From assembly GCF_002995495.1 (NCBI RefSeq), contig NZ_PVZV01000002.1, positions 124,001-188,000 on the forward strand: a stretch of 64,000 nucleotides of DNA, written 5' to 3'. Positions 1-7,287 of the stretch are shown in pieces. The position numbers and the translations under genes are program-made. Positions within the stretch are counted from its first letter, which is position 1; each line of letters begins with the position of its first letter. Below the pieces are notes generated by a model. The model was given only the letters and a program-made list of their open reading frames with translations. It was not told where the DNA came from and did no database searches. This DNA is from Actinocorallia populi. GTDB lineage: Bacteria; Actinomycetota; Actinomycetes; Streptosporangiales; Streptosporangiaceae.

Positions 1-146
1 TGCCCCTGGTCCGCGCCGCCCTGGCCGCCCACACCCTGGACGAGTGCCGCGCCGCGGCCGCCGCGGCCCGCGCCGCCCGCACCGAGACCCAGGCCCGCCG
101 GGCCGCCCGCGCCGCCCTCCCCGCACTGGAGACCCTCGGCCTGTGA
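1..146 (+). CDS. C-terminal fragment, probable phosphoenolpyruvate-protein phosphotransferase (PTS enzyme I)
   Basis: Only the last 47 codons are present, read from position 3 to the TGA at 144-146. The end contains VRAALAAHTLDECRAAA and an alanine/arginine-rich helical tail. This resembles the end of actinobacterial PtsI, where a short helix after the TIM-barrel domain reads like 'VRAAL..TL.ECR'. If so, the enzyme passes phosphate from PEP to HPr in the cytoplasm. Nothing catalytic lies in the window, so the call rests on this tail alone; any protein with an Ala-rich C-terminal helix is possible. Confidence 0.4.
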   Translation, partial: PLVRAALAAHTLDECRAAAAAARAARTETQARRAARAALPALETLGL

Positions 147-148
147 CC

Positions 149-294
149 GCGGGACGCGTCCACGCGCACGTCCTGCGGTGATCAGGGCCGGGCCCGTGTC
201 GATTCCTGCGCAGCCGCCGGCTCGGCGGTGTGCGGGCCGCCGCCCCGATGAAGCCCGCGGGACGCGTCCGCGCGCACGTCCCGCGGTGATCGGG
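149..294. repeat. two copies of a 38-bp hairpin-forming repeat, possible terminators
   Basis: Positions 149-186 and 257-294 are direct copies differing at three bases. Each folds into an 8-bp hairpin: 149-156 with 169-176 (one G-T wobble) and 257-264 with 277-284 (perfect; arms GCGGGACG and CGTCCCGC). They sit between two convergent genes (ends at 146 and 300), where a bidirectional terminator is expected. There is no T-run, so termination is inferred from position and structure only. Confidence 0.55.
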
Positions 295-299
295 GGCGG

Positions 300-1346
300 T
301 CAGGCCTGGTCGATCCATCGTGTCGCCAGTGACCAGATCCAGCCCGCGTAGGAGTGCAGGCCCTCGCCCATGCGGCGGTCCATCCGTCCGTTGAGGGCGC
401 GGAAGTAGCTGCCCTCCAGGAGGGCGGCCAGGCGGAAGCACGCCAGGACCTGGAACCAGGGGAAGTACGAGACGTCCCTGCCGGTCAGCCCGGCGTAATG
501 GGCGACGAGCTCGGCACGGGTGGGCATGTCCTCCCACGGCTGCATCTGGGGTGCGCTGCCGGGAGGGTCGCCCTCCTCGCGCCAGGCGGTGAGGATCCAG
601 GCGAGGTCCAGAAGAGGGTCGCCCAGGGAGGCCATCTCCCAGTCCACGATCCCCGCGACCCTCGGGGCGTCGTGGGCGTACATCACGTTCGCGAACTGCA
701 GGTCGCCGTGGACGACGCCGATGTGCGTGGTGGGCGGCGGGTTCTTCTGGAGCCACTCGCCCACCCGGGCGACGGCGGGAGCCTCGTTCTCACGGTATTC
801 GGCGTTCTCCCGGTAGCCCTCGAGCATCCTCAGGTAACGGGGGGTCTGGCGCTGCGTCCAGCCCTCGGTGCGGCTGAGACCGGTGAGCCTTATTGCGTCC
901 GGGTCGACCGAGCCCAGCCTGGCGGCCGAGGCGACCAGGTCGAACGACACCGCGCGCCGCCAGGAGGCGTCGGTGGCGTACCGTCCGGGCAGGTCGCCCC
1001 TGGGCATGAAGCCGTTGATCTTCTCCAGGACGGAGAACGGCGCCCCGATGACGGAGTCGTCCAGGCAGCTCGCGTACAGCCGGGGATGGGGGACGTCCGT
1101 GCCGGCCAGCGCGGTCAGGACGCGGCTCTCCCGTTCGAAGGAGGAGGCCGGGCTCTCGGCGGAGTACCGGCCCGGACGGCGCAGCACCAGCTCGGCGCCG
1201 TCGGCGCGGCGCATCGTGAAGAGCAGGTTCTGCGCGCCGCCCTTCAGCGGGGTGAGGGACTCGACCGGGCCGTCGCCGGGCAGCCCGGCGAGGCCGGGCC
1301 ACCGGTTGAGGCGGTCGAGGTCGACGATCGGCTCGGCGGGGCTCAT
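300..1346 (-). CDS. APH-family phosphotransferase (ACAD10/11-type kinase-like)
   Basis: A 348-residue protein with the aminoglycoside/choline-kinase fold. Catalytic loop HGDLQFAN is at residues 213-220 and the metal-binding DWE at 235-237; a degenerate nucleotide loop (LKGGAQN) is at 34-40. Homologues next to acyl-CoA dehydrogenases (and the fused human ACAD10/11) phosphorylate 4-hydroxyacyl-CoA before dehydration; that role is plausible here because the ATG overlaps the stop of the upstream ACAD by 4 nt (ATGA, 1343-1346), so the two are translationally coupled. Antibiotic modification is unlikely in this context. The exact substrate is unknown. Confidence 0.85.
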   Translation of the reverse strand: MSPAEPIVDLDRLNRWPGLAGLPGDGPVESLTPLKGGAQNLLFTMRRADGAELVLRRPGRYSAESPASSFERESRVLTALAGTDVPHPRLYASCLDDSVIGAPFSVLEKINGFMPRGDLPGRYATDASWRRAVSFDLVASAARLGSVDPDAIRLTGLSRTEGWTQRQTPRYLRMLEGYRENAEYRENEAPAVARVGEWLQKNPPPTTHIGVVHGDLQFANVMYAHDAPRVAGIVDWEMASLGDPLLDLAWILTAWREEGDPPGSAPQMQPWEDMPTRAELVAHYAGLTGRDVSYFPWFQVLACFRLAALLEGSYFRALNGRMDRRMGEGLHSYAGWIWSLATRWIDQA

Positions 1347-2668
1347 GCCTTCTCCTCGATCTTCTTCAGCTGGTCGGCGTACTTCTCGCGGGCCGCCTCC
1401 AGGCGGGTGGGAACGTGGTGGGAGCCGAAGAGCCGGTCCTCGGCGGGTTCGGCCTCTTGGAGCAGGAGCCGGGCGACGACGTCCTTGTGGGTCTCGGTGG
1501 GGCCGTCCGCGATGCCGAGCGTGGGGCCGCTCTGCCACAGGCGCATCAGCGGGAGCTCGTTGGAGACGCCGAGGGCGCCGTGGAGGTGGATGGTGCGGTA
1601 GGAGATGTCGACGAGCGTCTTGGGCGTGGCCGCCTTGACCGCGGAGATGTGCAGGCGCGCGGCCCTGGCGTGCTCGCGCTCGCCGGTGGCGTTGGCCCGG
1701 TCGACCTGCCAGGCCGCGTGCAGCACCTGGAGCCGGAACTGCTCCAGCTGGATCCAGGAGTCGGCGAGCTGCTGCCGGACGGCCTGCTGGTCCGACAGGG
1801 GGCCGCCGCGGGTGCGGCGGCTGACGATGCGCTCGCTCATCATCTCCAGGGCGCGCCGGCACTGGGCGACGGCGCGCATCGCGTGGTGCAGGCGCCCGCC
1901 GCCGAGGCGCGTCTGGGCGATGGCGAAGCCCCGGCCGGGTTCGCCGAGCAGGTTCTCGGCCGGCACCCGGCAGCCGGTGAAGCGCAGGTAGCCGTGCCCG
2001 CCCTCGCCCAGGGGCTCGCCGGCCAGGCCGGTGCCGCGCACCAGATCCATGCCCGGGGTGCCTTTGGGAATGAGGAACATCGACGAGCCCTTGTGGACGG
2101 GGACGTCCGGATCGGTGACGACCATGGCGATGACGAAGGCGGCGTGGGGGTAGTTGGACGCGAACCACTTCTCGCCGTCGATCACCCACTCGTCACCGTC
2201 GCGCACGGCGCGGCAGGTGAAGCCGCCGGGGTCGGCGCCGCCGGTCGGTTCGGTCATCGCGTACGTCGAGACGATGCGCCCGTCCAGCAGCGGCTCCAGG
2301 AACTCGCGGCGCTGCTCCTCGGTGCCGTAGTGCGCCAGGATCTCGGCGTTGCCCGAGTCGGGAGCCTGGGTGCCGAACACCATGGGCGCCCACATGCACC
2401 GGCCGAGGATCTCGTTGAGCAGCGCCAGCTTGACCTGCCCCATCCCCATGCCGCCGAGCTCGGGGGACAGGTGCGCGGCCCACAGCCCCTGCTCCCTCAC
2501 CCGTGCCTGCAGCGGCCGGACGATCTCCAGGAAGACCCTGCTCTGCCTGTCGTACGGCTCGGTGGTGCCGGGGAACAGCAGGTCGAGCGGCTCGACCTCC
2601 TCCCGCACGAACTGATCGGCCCAGTCGAGCCTGGCCTGGAAGTCGGGTTCGGTGCTGAAGTCCCACAT
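1343..2668 (-). CDS. acyl-CoA dehydrogenase family protein
   Basis: A 441-residue flavoprotein of the ACAD family, which introduces an alpha,beta double bond into acyl-CoA using FAD. Visible family signatures are AMTEPTGGADPGG (FAD/substrate loop), the IDGEKWFAS strand, and near the C-terminus the HLHGALGVS helix that contacts FAD of the partner subunit. The ATG at 2668 is chosen because GGGAGGAGG lies 4 nt upstream; a longer in-frame start at 2686 lacks an SD. First gene of a two-gene operon with the APH-like kinase. The promoter carries a palindrome (2708-2720) also found at the neighbouring tetR gene. Confidence 0.92.
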   Translation of the reverse strand: MWDFSTEPDFQARLDWADQFVREEVEPLDLLFPGTTEPYDRQSRVFLEIVRPLQARVREQGLWAAHLSPELGGMGMGQVKLALLNEILGRCMWAPMVFGTQAPDSGNAEILAHYGTEEQRREFLEPLLDGRIVSTYAMTEPTGGADPGGFTCRAVRDGDEWVIDGEKWFASNYPHAAFVIAMVVTDPDVPVHKGSSMFLIPKGTPGMDLVRGTGLAGEPLGEGGHGYLRFTGCRVPAENLLGEPGRGFAIAQTRLGGGRLHHAMRAVAQCRRALEMMSERIVSRRTRGGPLSDQQAVRQQLADSWIQLEQFRLQVLHAAWQVDRANATGEREHARAARLHISAVKAATPKTLVDISYRTIHLHGALGVSNELPLMRLWQSGPTLGIADGPTETHKDVVARLLLQEAEPAEDRLFGSHHVPTRLEAAREKYADQLKKIEEKA

Positions 2669-2707
2669 GCGGCCTCCTCCCATCAAGAATGATGTTCGAA
2701 AGCTAGC

Positions 2708-2720
2708 AGAATGTCATTCT
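2708..2720. promoter_or_regulatory. TetR operator candidate at ACAD/kinase promoter
   Basis: Perfect 13-bp palindrome AGAATGTCATTCT. On the minus strand it ends 2 nt before TAGCTT, a plausible -10 for the ACAD operon, so a bound repressor would occupy the -35/-10 spacer. Two degenerate copies flank it (about 2687-2699 and 2730-2743). The same AGAAT-N3-ATTCT pattern recurs at 3481-3493 and 35369-35381. Confidence 0.65.
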
Positions 2721-2816
2721 CGAATCCAGAAAGGATGTTCTGAACGAGGGCGGAGGGATGCCAGGGCGTGCTGCGGCGCACACGAAGAGGCGGAGAGGTG
2801 AACGCGACCGGACGGG

Positions 2817-3476
2817 TCAGCGCGAGGCGGGCGCGATGCCCGCGAGCAGGAACGAGACGAGGTGCTCCAGGTCCTCCTCGCCCGGGACCTCTTCCTTGAA
2901 CAGGTAGTACTGCATGGCGGCGACCGCCGTCGTGGCCACGGTCCTGGCGCTCCGCACGGGATCCGCCGCCCCCAGCTCGGCCACGGGCCCGGCGAACGAC
3001 TCGGCCAGGGACTCCGCGAGCGCGACCGACATGTGCCGGCTCCCCGCCGACAGGCTCGCGGCGTTGCTCAGCACCGCCCGCGTCTCGGCCGCCAGCTCCG
3101 CGTCGCACGCCTGCTTCATGATCGCGGCCACCCCGGCCCGCACCCGCTCCGCGGCCCCCGCCCCCGTGTCCATCCGGTGCCGCACGTACCCCGCGACCGT
3201 CCGCGCCCCCTGCTCGACGATCGCCGCCACCAGCGCGTCCTTGCCCGCGAAGTACCGGTAGAACGAGTCGTTGGACAGCCCCGCCGCCGCCACGATGTCG
3301 GCGACCCGGGGCCCCTTCTTCCCGCCCCCCGCGACCATCAGCGCCAGCCCGGCCTCCATCAGCGCCCGCACATCCGCCTGCGCGGTCTCCTCCACCGAGG
3401 CCACCCGCCGCCGCACCGCCCGCTCCGCCAACGTCACCCGCCCGCGCCCACCCTCGGTGCGACCCTGTTCACCCAT
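2817..3476 (-). CDS. TetR/AcrR family transcriptional regulator
   Basis: A 219-residue repressor. The N-terminal helix-turn-helix reads VADIVAAAGLSNDSFYRYFAGKDALV (about residues 57-82), diagnostic for TetR; the rest is an all-helical ligand-binding domain. No Shine-Dalgarno precedes the ATG. On the minus strand TATTAT lies exactly 7 nt before it, so the transcript is probably leaderless. The palindrome 3481-3493 covers that -10 box, which implies autoregulation. Because the same palindrome controls the ACAD/kinase operon, the inducer is probably an acyl-CoA or related lipid (inference). Confidence 0.9.
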   Translation of the reverse strand: MGEQGRTEGGRGRVTLAERAVRRRVASVEETAQADVRALMEAGLALMVAGGGKKGPRVADIVAAAGLSNDSFYRYFAGKDALVAAIVEQGARTVAGYVRHRMDTGAGAAERVRAGVAAIMKQACDAELAAETRAVLSNAASLSAGSRHMSVALAESLAESFAGPVAELGAADPVRSARTVATTAVAAMQYYLFKEEVPGEEDLEHLVSFLLAGIAPASR

Positions 3477-3480
3477 GCCG

Positions 3481-3493
3481 AGAATAATATTCT
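3481..3493. promoter_or_regulatory. TetR operator overlapping the tetR -10 box
   Basis: Perfect palindrome AGAATAATATTCT, matching the site at 2708-2720 at 11 of 13 positions. It covers the -10 (TATTAT, 3484-3489 on the minus strand) of the leaderless tetR gene. Confidence 0.65.
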
Positions 3494-3684
3494 GAAAATA
3501 GAGAACATGGATGGTCGAGTCTCAGGTGCTCTTGTGCGCCCCCGTCCTCCGCGGGGCGGGATCCGGTACGCGTTCGGCTGCCGGCGAGGCCTCGGCGCCA
3601 CGGCGAGGAGCAGGCCTCCTCCCGGAGGGCGGTCCGAAGGCCCCCAGGTGTTCCGGGGGGCGGACGGATTCCGCTCGGAATTGA

Positions 3685-3702
3685 ATCCGTCAAATGACGG
3701 AT
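3685..3702. promoter_or_regulatory. 18-bp perfect palindrome upstream of the double Crp/Fnr operon
   Basis: ATCCGTCA-AA-TGACGGAT, 8-bp arms with a 2-bp centre. Length and symmetry suit a dimeric regulator. It is not a canonical CRP (TGTGA-N6-TCACA) or FNR (TTGAT-N4-ATCAA) site. An operator for the regulator encoded at 4219-5712 is a guess from position. Confidence 0.4.
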
Positions 3703-3797
3703 AAGAACAGTGGCATGCGCCGTACGGGTTCCCTCCCGATGGGGGCATCCTTGACCGGAAGGCGTTCGGGTTCCTGGCTGGGGACACGGCGCCCGGT

Positions 3798-3851
3798 GCG
3801 ATAGGCGGTACGTGCGGATGTGGAAGTCCGCCACCGTCCTATCGCCCTTTT
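3798..3851 (+). terminator. compound hairpin followed by T-rich run (attenuator or sRNA terminator)
   Basis: Stem 1 pairs GCGATAGG (3798-3805) with CCTATCGC (3838-3845), stem 2 pairs GGT (3807-3809) with ACC (3833-3835), and stem 3 pairs GCGGA (3814-3818) with TCCGC (3827-3831). CCTTTTCTTG follows at once. This is an intrinsic-terminator shape on the + strand about 170 bp before the next gene, so it could attenuate the operon's leader or end a small RNA. Confidence 0.45.
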
Positions 3852-4019
3852 CTTGTTCGGGGCCCTTTTCGTCCGACACATGGTCCCGTATTCTCCGAAT
3901 CAGTTCCATCGGCAAGATGGGTTCGGGAACTTCCACCCGGTCTTCTCCGGTCCCGGATCCGTCGAGTCCGAAGGCGAACCAAGTCCGTGTCCCCAGCCGA
4001 GAACTCATGAGGAGAGCCT

Positions 4020-4214
4020 TTGTCCAGACCTTCGGACGGCGTGGAGCCGCCCTTTTCCCGAACGTTTCTGATCCTGCTGCTCATCCTTCTCGTCGGTTGC
4101 CTGCTCACGCACTCCGTGTCCGGGGCCGAGCCCCGGTGGGCAGGCTTCCTCGCCGCGGTGACGGCCGTCATCGCGGCGTCCACACCCGTCCTCCTTGCGA
4201 TGTACGGCGTCTGA
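4020..4214 (+). CDS. small membrane protein, first gene of the Crp/Fnr operon
   Basis: A 64-residue protein with two hydrophobic segments: about residues 15-31 (TFLILLLILLVGCLLTH) and 41-62. The TTG start at 4020 is supported by AGGAG at 4010-4014, 5 nt upstream. The downstream regulator starts 4 nt after its stop. I do not recognise a family. A membrane-anchored modulator or sensor for the adjacent regulator is possible, but only from position. Confidence 0.65.
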   Translation: MSRPSDGVEPPFSRTFLILLLILLVGCLLTHSVSGAEPRWAGFLAAVTAVIAASTPVLLAMYGV

Positions 4215-4218
4215 CCCG

Positions 4219-5712
4219 GTGGAGGGATCCCCCGCGATCCCGGAACCTGCCCGGTCTCTCCCGGGCAGGTTCTGGAACCGCCTGAATCCGAGACAGAGGC
4301 GGGATCTCCACGCGCTCGGGGCGATCCGCCGGATCGCTCCGGGAGGCAGTCCGGTCCTGCGGACCACGGTGGAGGCGCCGCTGACGATCGTGGTCAGGGG
4401 CTGGGCCAAGTCGGTGACACGGATGCCGGGGCGTGACGACACCGTCCTGCGTGTTCATGGAATCGGTGATCTGATCGGGGACCTGCCGATGCTGCCCACC
4501 CTCGCGGGGCACGAACGGCTGCTCGCGCTCACCGAGATGGAGGTGCTGTCCGTGTCGGCCACGCAGACCTCCAGGCTCTTCACGGCCGACCCGACACTGC
4601 ACCGGGTGGTGGGCGAGGTGCTGATCGAGCGGCTCGCCGAGGCGGACAGGAGGTCGGCCGCCGTCGCGGGCGGGGAGGCCGCCCAGCGGGTCGCATGGCT
4701 CCTGGCCGAGCTCGCCGTGCGGCATGGAGAGCAGAGCGGCCAGAACATACGTATTCCTGTTCCGCTGACGCAGGACGAGCTCGGGCAGCTGGTGGGAACG
4801 TCCCGTGAATCCGTCGCCCGGGCGCTGACATTCCTCAACCGCAGAGGATTCGTACGGCACGGTAGAAGGTCCTACACGGTGGTTGACCTGGACCGGCTCG
4901 TGGACTACGGCCAGTGGTCGGAGCCGCCCTCCGGCCTCCAGCCGGTACGAAATGCCGTCGAGTCCGATCGGGAATCCGAAGGGTTTTCCGTTTCTGTCGT
5001 GACCGAAAAGGAGACAGAACCGCGTCCCCAATCCGGGGGTCTACCGGGATTCTGGTCGGATATCAATGAGCAGCAGCAGGAACATCTGCTCCGGCTGGGG
5101 CGGACCCGGAGGTTCCGCCAGGGCGACCACCTTTGTCACCAGGGCGAGTCCGCGGAGCACGTACTGGTCATCCGAAACGGCTGGACGAAGATCTGCGTCA
5201 GGAATGCCGAGGGCCAGGAGACCGTGGTCGCGGTGCGCGGCCCCGGTGAACTGATCGGTGAGATCGGGACGATCTCCGGAGGCGTCAGGTCCGCCACCGT
5301 CACCGCGCTGCGTCCCGTCTCCGCCCTTTCCGTCTCGGCCGACAGATTCCAGCACTTCCTCCGTGAACACGAGGGGGCCTGGGACAAGGTGCTCGCCACG
5401 ATGAACGGCCGGCTTGAGCAGACCACGCGGCGGATCGTGGAGAACGGCACCCAGGACGGGACGAAGCGTCTGGCACGGTTCGTGCTGAGCCTCATCGAGG
5501 GGAGCGGGGTTCCCGTCGTGACCGGTGGCGTGGAGATCCCCGCCCTCTCCCAGGCCGAACTCGCGAGCTGTGCGGACACGTCCAAGGAGACGGTCTCGCG
5601 GGCGTTCCGGAACTGGCGGGAGCAGGGCGCCATCCGGACGGGCCGGCGGCGGACCGTGGTTCTCGCTCCCGAAAGGCTGCGAGAGTACGCCGGCCTCTCC
5701 GCGGAGGAATGA
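4219..5712 (+). CDS. tandem (single-chain) double Crp/Fnr-family transcription regulator
   Basis: About 497 residues containing two complete Crp modules. Module 1 has a degenerate cyclic-nucleotide-binding-like barrel (about 15-120) and a winged helix LTQDELGQLVGTSRESVARA (about 183-202). Module 2 follows a polar linker (about 240-275): barrel about 275-395 with GELIGEIGTISGGVRSA, close to the phosphate-binding cassette, and winged helix ALSQAELASCADTSKETVSR (about 442-461). Crp proteins are normally homodimers of one such module, so this chain could be an intramolecular pseudo-dimer. A TTG at 4195 would extend it, but codons 4195-4218 look non-coding; GTG 4219 is preferred. No SD is seen, so coupling to the upstream small gene is likely. 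Confidence 0.88.
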   Translation: MEGSPAIPEPARSLPGRFWNRLNPRQRRDLHALGAIRRIAPGGSPVLRTTVEAPLTIVVRGWAKSVTRMPGRDDTVLRVHGIGDLIGDLPMLPTLAGHERLLALTEMEVLSVSATQTSRLFTADPTLHRVVGEVLIERLAEADRRSAAVAGGEAAQRVAWLLAELAVRHGEQSGQNIRIPVPLTQDELGQLVGTSRESVARALTFLNRRGFVRHGRRSYTVVDLDRLVDYGQWSEPPSGLQPVRNAVESDRESEGFSVSVVTEKETEPRPQSGGLPGFWSDINEQQQEHLLRLGRTRRFRQGDHLCHQGESAEHVLVIRNGWTKICVRNAEGQETVVAVRGPGELIGEIGTISGGVRSATVTALRPVSALSVSADRFQHFLREHEGAWDKVLATMNGRLEQTTRRIVENGTQDGTKRLARFVLSLIEGSGVPVVTGGVEIPALSQAELASCADTSKETVSRAFRNWREQGAIRTGRRRTVVLAPERLREYAGLSAEE

Positions 5713-5798
5713 GGCAGCGCCCGGCGCAGGGTGAGAACCCGGAAGGCCGCATCGGGAGACAAGGGGGTGAAACCTTGGCCTTCAGAGCGGAGAGCGGA

Positions 5799-5816
5799 AT
5801 GAGACGACCGGGATGA
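5799..5816 (+). CDS. 5-codon mini-ORF (MRRPG) overlapping the sigma factor start
   Basis: ATG at 5799 is preceded by GGAG with 6-nt spacing and ends in a TGA (5814-5816) that overlaps the sigma factor ATG (5813-5815) as ATGA. The sigma factor itself lacks a good SD, so ribosomes could terminate here and reinitiate. The peptide is too short for independent evidence. Confidence 0.35.
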   Translation: MRRPG

Positions 5817-6400
5817 CGGCGGTGGACGCCGAGCTGATCGAGGCCGGCGACGGGGAGATCATCCGGTCCTCCCTGGACGAACCGGAACGCTTCGCGGTGC
5901 TGTTCGACCGGTACGCGCGCCAGGTGCACCGGTACGTGAGCCGGAGGCTGGGAACGCAGCTCGCCGACGACATCGTGGGGGAGACGTTCCTCATCGCCTT
6001 CCGGCGGCGGGAGACCTACGATCCGGCGCGCACACTGGCCAGGCCCTGGCTCTACGGGATCGCCACCACGCTCATGGCCCGCCATCGGCGGAGCGAGGAG
6101 CGGTTCCTGCGGGCGCTCCAGCGGACCGGGACCGACCCCCTCCCCGAGCCGATGGCCGAGACCGTGGTGCGGCGGGTCGCGGCCGGAGCCCAGGAGCGCA
6201 CTCTCGCCGGAGCGCTCGCCCGCCTGCCCCGCGGGGACCGCGACGTGCTGCTGCTGGTCGCCTGGGCCGATCTCAGCTATGGGGAGACCGCTCAGGCACT
6301 GGACATCCCCCTGGGCACCGTGCGCTCGCGGCTGCACCGCGCCCGCCGCAGACTCCGCGAGGCGCTCGGCGGCGCCGACCCCACTCGGGAGGAGAACTGA
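5813..6400 (+). CDS. ECF-type RNA polymerase sigma factor
   Basis: A 195-residue sigma-70 family protein with region 2 (FDRYARQVHRYVSRRLGTQLADDIVGETFLIAF, about 28-62) and region 4 (LPRGDRDVLLLVAWADLSYGETAQALDIPLGTVRSRLHRARRRLRE, about 142-187). There is no region 3, as in ECF/group 4 sigma factors, which direct RNA polymerase to stress or envelope regulons. It is followed 2 nt later by a single-pass membrane protein that is probably its regulator. Its translation may depend on an overlapping mini-ORF. Confidence 0.9.
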   Translation: MTAVDAELIEAGDGEIIRSSLDEPERFAVLFDRYARQVHRYVSRRLGTQLADDIVGETFLIAFRRRETYDPARTLARPWLYGIATTLMARHRRSEERFLRALQRTGTDPLPEPMAETVVRRVAAGAQERTLAGALARLPRGDRDVLLLVAWADLSYGETAQALDIPLGTVRSRLHRARRRLREALGGADPTREEN

Positions 6401-6402
6401 TC

Positions 6403-7281
6403 ATGGACGAGATCACCCTGCTCAAGGAACTGCGCGCCGACCGGGCCGCCATGTCCGCGCGGGCCGAGGAGGCGGCGCGGGCGCGGCTCATGGCCGAGAT
6501 CACCGGGCCGGCGGCGGCGCCCCGCCGCGGGACCAGGGGCCGCAGGCTCGTGTTCGGGGCGTTGGCGGGCACTGCGGCGGTCACGACCGCGGTCCTCGTG
6601 GTGCCCGCCCTGGGCCCGGAGCCTCTGCGCGACTACGCCAACGCGGCGATGCGGATCGAGCGCGGGAACGGGACCTGGCGTGTGGAGATCAAGGACGCCT
6701 ACGCCGACCCGGGGGAGTTCGGCCGCGCCTTCGCGAAGGTGGGGCTGGACATCGATCTGCGGATCGTGCCCGTCTCGCCGCGGAGGGAGCGCCGGGTCAT
6801 CCAGGTGATGATGAAAGAAGGCCGCGGAAGCGTGCCGGAAGGGCGGACGAACAGCTTCTCCGTCAGCGACTGCCCCGCGGACCGGCCCGAGTGCCCGCTG
6901 ACGATGACCGTCAGCGGTGACGCGGAAAGCATGCGCTGGCAGGTCTGGCTGGGCCGCGAGGCGCGTCCGGGGGAGCGCTACGCCGACGGCTCTCCGGGTC
7001 TCGGCCGCGAGCCCGTGCCGGGGCTGCGGCTGATCGGGCGGAGCGTCCGGGACGCCACGGCATTGCTGCGGGAGCGTGGCCTGAAGACGGCCTTCCACAT
7101 CGATGAGTTCCAGCCGGACGGCTCCGGTACGGCCTACGAGGTCGATCCGTCCTGGCGGCCGTCCGGCGGGCGGAGGGTCACCGACGCGTGGCCCTTCAGT
7201 TCGGACACCGTCACGCTGCTGGTCTCATCGCGTCCCGGCGATCCGAAGCCGGTGCCAGGAGCCGATCTGTTCGGAGACTGA
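6403..7281 (+). CDS. single-pass membrane protein, CU044_5270/anti-sigma-like, with PASTA-like C-terminus
   Basis: A 292-residue protein. The cytoplasmic N-terminus (MDEITLLKELRAD) is like CU044_5270-type partners of ECF sigma factors. One transmembrane segment (about 50-68, LVFGALAGTAAVTTAVLVV) precedes an external domain. The last 90 residues (VPGLRLIGRSVRDATALLRERGLK ... GRRVTDAWPFSSDTVTLLVS) have the layout of a PASTA repeat, which binds peptidoglycan or muropeptide fragments in PknB and PBPs. If real, this would link cell-wall sensing to the sigma factor. Two external cysteines (SDCPADRPECP) could form a disulfide. Confidence 0.7.
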   Translation: MDEITLLKELRADRAAMSARAEEAARARLMAEITGPAAAPRRGTRGRRLVFGALAGTAAVTTAVLVVPALGPEPLRDYANAAMRIERGNGTWRVEIKDAYADPGEFGRAFAKVGLDIDLRIVPVSPRRERRVIQVMMKEGRGSVPEGRTNSFSVSDCPADRPECPLTMTVSGDAESMRWQVWLGREARPGERYADGSPGLGREPVPGLRLIGRSVRDATALLRERGLKTAFHIDEFQPDGSGTAYEVDPSWRPSGGRRVTDAWPFSSDTVTLLVSSRPGDPKPVPGADLFGD

Positions 7282-7287
7282 CGGCGG

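Larger units (their letters stand above)
3494..4019 (+). other. 526-bp intergenic region with palindromes and an RNA-like hairpin
   Basis: No gene is supported here. It contains palindromes at 3668-3681 (ATTCCGCTCGGAAT) and 3685-3702 (ATCCGTCAAATGACGGAT), and a three-part hairpin at 3798-3845 followed by a pyrimidine/T-rich run. The region is less GC-rich than its surroundings. It is probably the regulatory leader of the operon starting at 4020, possibly with a short RNA. Confidence 0.5.

Noticed and set aside
300-1346. Aminoglycoside resistance gene
   Set aside because: APH fold is present, but coupling to an acyl-CoA dehydrogenase and the ACAD10/11-like layout fit an acyl-CoA kinase rather than an antibiotic kinase.
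3469-4008. 179-codon minus-strand open frame in the intergenic region
   Set aside because: No SD, no recognisable domain, covers palindromes and the tetR promoter; codon choice does not resemble neighbours.
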